In this document: in pieces, positions 58,137 through 64,000 of the stretch | How the letters are laid out: each line of letters opens with the position of its first letter | How positions within the stretch are numbered: the stretch's first letter is position 1 | NCBI RefSeq assembly: GCF_902459565.1 | Contig: NZ_CABPSN010000008.1 | Span: 181,535 to 245,534, forward strand | DNA: 64,000 bases | Direction of reading: 5' to 3' | Source of the DNA: Pandoraea aquatica | GTDB taxonomy: Bacteria > Pseudomonadota > Gammaproteobacteria > Burkholderiales > Burkholderiaceae | Position numbers and translations under genes: made by a program | The notes under the pieces: model-generated | What the model saw: the letters and a program-made list of their open reading frames with translations, nothing else | Told to the model about the DNA's origin: nothing | The model's database searches: none

Positions 58137-58808
58137 ATGCGAACCCCTGGACCTCAGGCACTCCATCAGGCCATTCGCGACACGCTTCGAGACGAGATCT
58201 TGCACGGCGTACTTCCGGGCGGGTTTCAACTGCGTCAGGAGGCCTTGGCGGAGCGTTTCAATTCTAGCCGGGTGCCGGTGCGCGAGGCGTTGCGTCAACT
58301 GGAAGCGGAGGGATTGGTCACGCACCATCTGAACCGTGGGGCGACGGTGGCGAGCATCAATCTTGAGCAGTTGTGCGAGATGCTCGACATTCGCGTGGCG
58401 CTCGAATGCCACGCTGCCAAGCTGGCTGTGCCGAACATGGCAGAGCGCGATTTCCAGTTGATGGAGCAGATTCTGGCCGAGTACTCGGCATCCGAAGTCG
58501 TTTCCGAGTGGGCGGAGTACAACCGGCGTTTCCATCTGGCGCTCTCGGCCCCGGCGAACAATCGACGTCTGCGGGTGCTTATCGAAGAGTACTGCCTGAA
58601 TACCGATCGATATTCGCATTTGGCAATGTCGCAGGCGACCGGCAAGGTCAAGCCGCAGCACGATCATTACGAGATTCTCGCGGCTTGCCGTCGGCGCGAT
58701 GTGGCAGCGGTTGTCTCGATGCTCGAAGCGCACATCCTCACCACGCGCAACGAGATCAAGGCGCTCGCCCGCGAAGATCTCAGCTTCCTGTCGCGCGCGT
58801 CGTTCTGA
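58137..58808 (+). CDS. GntR-family regulator with FCD ligand-binding domain
   Basis: The 223-residue protein has a GntR winged helix (ALHQAIRDTLRDEILHGVLP and SSRVPVREALRQLEAEGLV) and an all-helical FCD domain with metal-ligand-type residues (LDIRVALECHAAKLA; YNRRFHLALSAPANNRRL; KPQHDHYEILAACRRRDVAA; MLEAHILTTRN). FCD regulators usually respond to carboxylic acids. Target genes are unknown; the nearby allantoin genes are about 2 kb away. Confidence 0.92.
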   Translation: MRTPGPQALHQAIRDTLRDEILHGVLPGGFQLRQEALAERFNSSRVPVREALRQLEAEGLVTHHLNRGATVASINLEQLCEMLDIRVALECHAAKLAVPNMAERDFQLMEQILAEYSASEVVSEWAEYNRRFHLALSAPANNRRLRVLIEEYCLNTDRYSHLAMSQATGKVKPQHDHYEILAACRRRDVAAVVSMLEAHILTTRNEIKALAREDLSFLSRASF

Positions 58809-58986
58809 CGTCGATACGCCGATCACCTATACGGCGAGTCCGGTGAATCGCCTGAGCGGGCGCTGTGCGAGAATGGTGCATTGCTTTCTGGCCCAATTTC
58901 GCCGGGTTTTGTGGATGCCGGACGAATCCGGCATCGGCGATACGCGGCGGGCATTCCGGACTTCCGCAACTTCTGCAACTTCGTAA

Positions 58987-60476
<1,490 letters not shown>

Positions 60477-60532
60477 CGGGCGAATGCCGGGTGCAAGGGC
60501 GCCCGGGAAAGCTGGATTTGCGCAAAACAGAG

Positions 60533-60570
60533 GCACGCCGGGACGATTTCGTCGCTCGGCGTGCTTTTTT
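60533..60570 (+). terminator. Strong intrinsic terminator after ldcA
   Basis: GCACGCCG (60533-60540) pairs with CGGCGTGC (60557-60564), with an inner GACGA/TCGTC stem and six T residues (60565-60570). The remaining gap to 60833 shows no gene; it holds the tandem octamer repeat listed separately. Confidence 0.9.
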
Positions 60571-60744
60571 ATTGTCTCGAAGAATGCCGTGGGTTTGCCG
60601 GTGTTGAGGGTGATTTGACGGTCGTTTGAGTGAATTTGCGGGGGCGAATGTCGACGGCGAAACGAGGGGCGTGAGGGCTGTCGGCGTGGCGAATCCGGCC
60701 GTCGGCGATGGCGTTGCGGGGGCGACTATATGTTTAAGCGCAGC

Positions 60745-60760
60745 CTGAATATCTGAATAT
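60745..60760. repeat. Tandem octamer upstream of the allantoinase gene
   Basis: CTGAATAT occurs twice in tandem (60745-60752, 60753-60760), flanked by AGCC (60742-60745) and GGCT (60761-60764). It lies about 75 bp before the puuE start and may be a regulator site. Confidence 0.5.
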
Positions 60761-60833
60761 GGCTATGTTTCGTGCGGATGTATTTGGCTAAACTTCTTCG
60801 ATCGTTCCGCCATCAGAAGGATGCCAAGACATC

Positions 60834-61778
60834 ATGGCCAGCAGCAACGCGAATTCCAAGGATTATCCCCGCGACCTTATCGGCTATGGCCGTCACGTAC
60901 CGTTTGCCGACTGGCCGGGACGTGCGCGCATTGCCGTGCAGTTCGTACTGAATTACGAAGAGGGCGGCGAGAACTGTGTATTGCACGGTGACAAGGCGTC
61001 CGAGCAGTTCCTGTCCGAGATCATTGGCGCGGCCGCCTACGAGGCCCGTCACATGAGCATGGAATCCATCTATGAGTACGGTTCGCGCGCGGGCGTGTGG
61101 CGTATCTTGCGCGAGTTCGAGCGACGCGGTTTGCCTCTGACCGTGTTCGGCGTGGCGATGGCCATGCAGCGTCACCCTGAGCTGACGGCCGCATTCCAGG
61201 AGCTTGGGCACGAGATTGCGTGTCATGGCTGGCGCTGGATTCATTATCAGAACATGGACGAAGCGACCGAGCGCGAGCACATGCGTATCGCCATCGACAT
61301 CTTCAAGGAAATGACGGGCAGCGCGCCGTTGGGTTGGTACACCGGCCGCGATAGTCCGAACACCCGCCGTCTCGTCGTCGAGCAGGGCGGTTTCGTGTAC
61401 GACTCCGACAACTATGGCGACGACCTGCCGTTCTGGACGCAGGTGCAGACCAGCAGTGGCGACGTCAAACCGCACCTTGTGGTGCCGTACACGCTCGACT
61501 CCAACGACATGCGCTTTGCTGCGCCGCAGGGCTTCAACACGGCCGACCACTTCTTCCACTACCTGCGCGACGCGTTCGACGTCCTGTACGCCGAGGGTGA
61601 CGAAGCGCCGAAGATGTTGTCGATCGGCATGCATTGCCGTTTGCTGGGCCGACCGGGCCGATTCGCGGCGTTGCAGCGATTCCTCGATCACATCGAAAAA
61701 CACGATCGCGTGTGGGTGTGCCGTCGTATCGATGTGGCGCGTCACTGGCAAGAGCGCCATCCGTTCGTGGCGGCGTGA
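60834..61778 (+). CDS. puuE: PuuE-type allantoinase (polysaccharide-deacetylase fold)
   Basis: The enzyme opens the allantoin ring to allantoate, using the cofactor-independent fold found in Pseudomonas PuuE rather than the metal amidohydrolase. The 314 residues include DWPGRARIAVQFVLNYEEGG, YGSRAGVWRILREFERRGLP, ACHGWRWIHYQNMD and GWYTGRDSPNTRRLVVEQGG. It heads the uric-acid/allantoin cluster; uraD, allantoicase and ureidoglycolate lyase genes follow. Confidence 0.92.
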   Translation: MASSNANSKDYPRDLIGYGRHVPFADWPGRARIAVQFVLNYEEGGENCVLHGDKASEQFLSEIIGAAAYEARHMSMESIYEYGSRAGVWRILREFERRGLPLTVFGVAMAMQRHPELTAAFQELGHEIACHGWRWIHYQNMDEATEREHMRIAIDIFKEMTGSAPLGWYTGRDSPNTRRLVVEQGGFVYDSDNYGDDLPFWTQVQTSSGDVKPHLVVPYTLDSNDMRFAAPQGFNTADHFFHYLRDAFDVLYAEGDEAPKMLSIGMHCRLLGRPGRFAALQRFLDHIEKHDRVWVCRRIDVARHWQERHPFVAA

Positions 61779-61929
61779 GCCGGCGATTGAATCGCTGAAC
61801 AGGTAGTTGATAGGGCGTTCATGTCCCGTAGGACGTGACGCCCGGCATTGAATTCGAATCCGACAGGCGTCATCGGGCTGCGCGAGGAGTGCGGCGGGGC
61901 GCCACCTTTGTTCTCCAGGAGAGCAGTTA

Positions 61930-62463
61930 ATGAACGCCCCGTTGCCTATGACCCAACGTATTGTTGCCGAGCTGTCGGCGCTACCGCGCGCCGAGTTCAT
62001 TGCCGCGCTCGACGGCATTTTCGAGCATTCCCCGTGGGTCGCTGAAGCCGCATGGGAAGATCGCCCGTTCGCGACCGTCAATGCACTGCACGACGCCATG
62101 TGCCAGGCCGTGATCGATGCGGGTGAGACGCCGCAACTCGACCTCATCCGTGCCCACCCGGAGCTGGCTGGGAAGGCAGCGGTGCGTGGCGAGCTGACCG
62201 CCGAATCTACGCGTGAGCAAGCCGGTGCAGGACTGGATCAGTGCAGTGCAGAAGAGTTTGCGCGCCTGACTGAGCTGAACGACGCTTACAAGGTCAAATT
62301 CGGCTTCCCGTATATCCTGGCCGTGCGTGGCCATACCCGCAGCAGCATCATCGAGAACTTCGCGACGCGCCTGGAAAATAGCCGTGCGGACGAAATCGAG
62401 GAATGCCTGCGTCAGATTTTCCGTATTGCCGGTTTCCGGCTGCAAGACCTCGTGCGCGACTGA
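61930..62463 (+). CDS. uraD: 2-oxo-4-hydroxy-4-carboxy-5-ureidoimidazoline decarboxylase
   Basis: UraD makes S-allantoin from OHCU, the product of HIU hydrolase. The 177-residue helical protein has the catalytic His in LIRAHPELAGKAAVRGELT, then SAEEFARLTELNDAYKVKFG and FPYILAVRGHTRSSIIENF. Its position after the allantoinase and before allantoicase fits ureide breakdown. Uricase and HIU hydrolase are not in the window. Confidence 0.95.
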   Translation: MNAPLPMTQRIVAELSALPRAEFIAALDGIFEHSPWVAEAAWEDRPFATVNALHDAMCQAVIDAGETPQLDLIRAHPELAGKAAVRGELTAESTREQAGAGLDQCSAEEFARLTELNDAYKVKFGFPYILAVRGHTRSSIIENFATRLENSRADEIEECLRQIFRIAGFRLQDLVRD

Positions 62464-62520
62464 GCGTACGACACCGTCATATCTCAAGTTTCAGACATTA
62501 CCGAGCATCAAGGAGTTGGC

Positions 62521-63543
62521 ATGGCCCTCGTCCCGCAAGACCCGAACGCACCGGACTTCGTGCGCCGTTATGTGAATCTCGCCGACCCGCGTCTGGGTGC
62601 TGAAGCGCTCGTCGCCACCGACGAATTCTTCGCGGCCAAAGAGCGCATGCTCAACCCGGAGCCGGCTGTCTTCATCCCGGGCAAGTACGACGAGAACGGC
62701 AAGTGGATGGACGGTTGGGAGACACGTCGCAAGCGTGTGAACGGCTATGACTGGTGCATCGTCAAGCTGGCGCGACCGGGCGTGTTGTTCGGCGTCGATC
62801 TGGACACCAGCCACTTCACCGGCAACTTCCCGCCTGCGGCTTCGCTTGAGGGCTGCTACAGCCCGAATGGCGCACCTAATGACGCTGCCGAATGGTTCGA
62901 ACTGTTGCCGTCGACCACCTTGCAGGGCAACTCGCACCACTACCATGCCATCACGCAGCAGCGCGCAGCGACGCACGTGCGCGTGAACCTGTATCCGGAC
63001 GGTGGTCTGGCGCGTCTGCGCCTGTACGGATTGCCGCAGAGTGACTGGGCGGGCCGTTCGCGTGATGAGCTGATCGACCTCATCGCAATGGAAAACGGCG
63101 GCTACGTGGTCGCAGCAAACAACCAGCATTTCGGATTGGCGTCGAACCTGTTGATGCCGGGCCGTGGTGTGAACATGGGTGATGGATGGGAAACGCGCCG
63201 TCGTCGTGAGCCGGGTAATGACTGGGCGATTATTGCGTTGGCGCAGCCGGGCGAGATTGGCAAGATCGAAGTCGACACGGCGCACTTCAAGGGCAACTTC
63301 CCGGACCGCTGCTCCATCCAGGCGGCGTACGTCACGGGCGGCACCGAACAGTCACTGATTACGCAATCGATGTTCTGGCCGGTGTTGTTGCCGGAGCAGA
63401 AGTTGGCGATGGACAAGCAGTTCTACTTCGACGAGCAGGTACAGAAGTTGGGGGCGATCACGCACATCCGCTTCAACATCATTCCGGACGGTGGTGTGTC
63501 GCGTCTGCGTCTGTGGGGACGTTTGAGCGACAAGAAGGCGTAA
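62521..63543 (+). CDS. alc: Allantoicase
   Basis: The enzyme hydrolyses allantoate to ureidoglycolate and urea. The 340-residue protein consists of two homologous jelly-roll halves, seen as [20 protein letters not shown] at about residue 65 and [20 protein letters not shown] at about residue 225. Each is followed by an H/E-type F-GNFP motif ([37 protein letters not shown]). AAGGAG precedes the ATG. It is part of the purine-degradation cluster. Confidence 0.96.
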   Translation: MALVPQDPNAPDFVRRYVNLADPRLGAEALVATDEFFAAKERMLNPEPAVFIPGKYDENGKWMDGWETRRKRVNGYDWCIVKLARPGVLFGVDLDTSHFTGNFPPAASLEGCYSPNGAPNDAAEWFELLPSTTLQGNSHHYHAITQQRAATHVRVNLYPDGGLARLRLYGLPQSDWAGRSRDELIDLIAMENGGYVVAANNQHFGLASNLLMPGRGVNMGDGWETRRRREPGNDWAIIALAQPGEIGKIEVDTAHFKGNFPDRCSIQAAYVTGGTEQSLITQSMFWPVLLPEQKLAMDKQFYFDEQVQKLGAITHIRFNIIPDGGVSRLRLWGRLSDKKA

Positions 63544-63593
63544 TCGGACAGAAGTAGCAAAGTACAACGAACAGAGAGAACAAGGAGCGTGAC

Positions 63594-64000
63594 ATGGTGG
63601 GACCGGCATTGAAGATCGAGCGATTGACGCGGGAGGCGTTCGCGGCGTTCGGCGATGTGATCGAGTTGGAGGGTGCGAAGCATTTCGCGATCAATGGCGG
63701 GACGACCGAGCGATTCCATGATTTGGCGACGGTGGATCTGGGCCCGGAGGGTGGGCGCACGTTGGTCAACGTCTTCCGTGGCCAGCCGCGTCAGTTGCCG
63801 TACGAGGTGAAGATGTTAGAGCGTCACCCGTTGGGCAGTCAGGCGTTCATTCCGTTAAAGACCACGCCGTACCTGGTGGTTGTGGCTCCGGCGGGCGAGT
63901 TGGACGTGAGCAAGATGCGTGCGTTCGTGTCGGATGGATGGCAGGGTGTGAACTATGCGAAGGGTGTGTGGCATCACCCGTTGTTGGCGTTGGATGAGGT
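63594..64000 (+). CDS. allA: Ureidoglycolate lyase, cut by the window edge
   Basis: The enzyme cleaves ureidoglycolate to glyoxylate and urea. The first 135 codons are present and show the cupin-like AllA start ([20 protein letters not shown], then [20 protein letters not shown]) and the later [12 protein letters not shown] metal-site region. AAGGAG is six bases before the ATG. The 3' end lies outside the window. Confidence 0.93.
   Translation, partial: MVGPALKIERLTREAFAAFGDVIELEGAKHFAINGGTTERFHDLATVDLGPEGGRTLVNVFRGQPRQLPYEVKMLERHPLGSQAFIPLKTTPYLVVVAPAGELDVSKMRAFVSDGWQGVNYAKGVWHHPLLALDE

Overview
The window is a GC-rich chromosomal segment of a betaproteobacterium. Gene content and order point to the Burkholderiaceae, most likely Pandoraea: rpsB-tsf-pyrH-frr-uppS-cdsA-dxr-rseP-bamA-skp-lpxDA-fabZ-lpxB-rnhB in one run, divergent ppsR/ppsA, guaB/guaA close together, an aae-like efflux operon and an allantoin pathway. 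The genus is inferred from memory of gene order, not from an alignment.

Positions 1-5600 (minus strand) carry rluB, glnD and map. RluB has a long arginine-rich N-terminal extension made of near-identical 33-residue repeats. Positions 5800-21700 (plus strand) are a long housekeeping run. It starts at a strong promoter with a structured rpsB leader, passes a terminator-like attenuator before tsf, and continues through UMP kinase, ribosome recycling, undecaprenyl and CDP-lipid synthesis, DXP reductoisomerase, RseP, BamA, Skp, the lipid A genes, RNase HII and a SpoU methyltransferase. This is essentially an envelope-building superoperon.

Positions 21770-33560 hold ppsR (minus) and ppsA (plus). 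The gap between them encodes what looks like a structured RNA with its own promoter-like -10 and a terminator-like end. NfeD and SPFH proteins, smpB, ratA, rnfH, an EamA transporter, guaB, a small membrane protein and guaA follow.

Positions 33670-42770 are an accessory module: a NarX-like sensor kinase with a 7TMR-DISM-type input half, a LuxR-type response regulator, and a divergent autotransporter of about 2070 residues with a glycine-rich repetitive passenger. Positions 42840-48700 hold a class A beta-lactamase-like hydrolase, a fluoroacetate dehalogenase-like hydrolase divergent from a LysR regulator, an SDR enzyme divergent from a GcvA-like LysR regulator, and a further LysR gene. Positions 48810-54070 form a four-gene efflux operon (FUSC permease, DUF1656, HlyD adaptor, NodT-type outer-membrane lipoprotein) plus a small unknown gene.

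Positions 54090-60480 contain an MFS exporter divergent from a LysR regulator, a Lon-N-domain protein, an orphan ParB-like protein, a GntR/FCD regulator, tadA and ldcA. Positions 60830-64000 are a purine-degradation cluster: PuuE-type allantoinase, UraD, allantoicase and the start of ureidoglycolate lyase, cut by the window edge. It would convert OHCU through allantoin and allantoate to glyoxylate and urea.

No tRNA, rRNA, insertion sequence or CRISPR array was seen. The most interesting non-coding signal is the ppsA leader RNA. The most interesting proteins are the autotransporter with its adjacent two-component system and the dehalogenase-like hydrolase.
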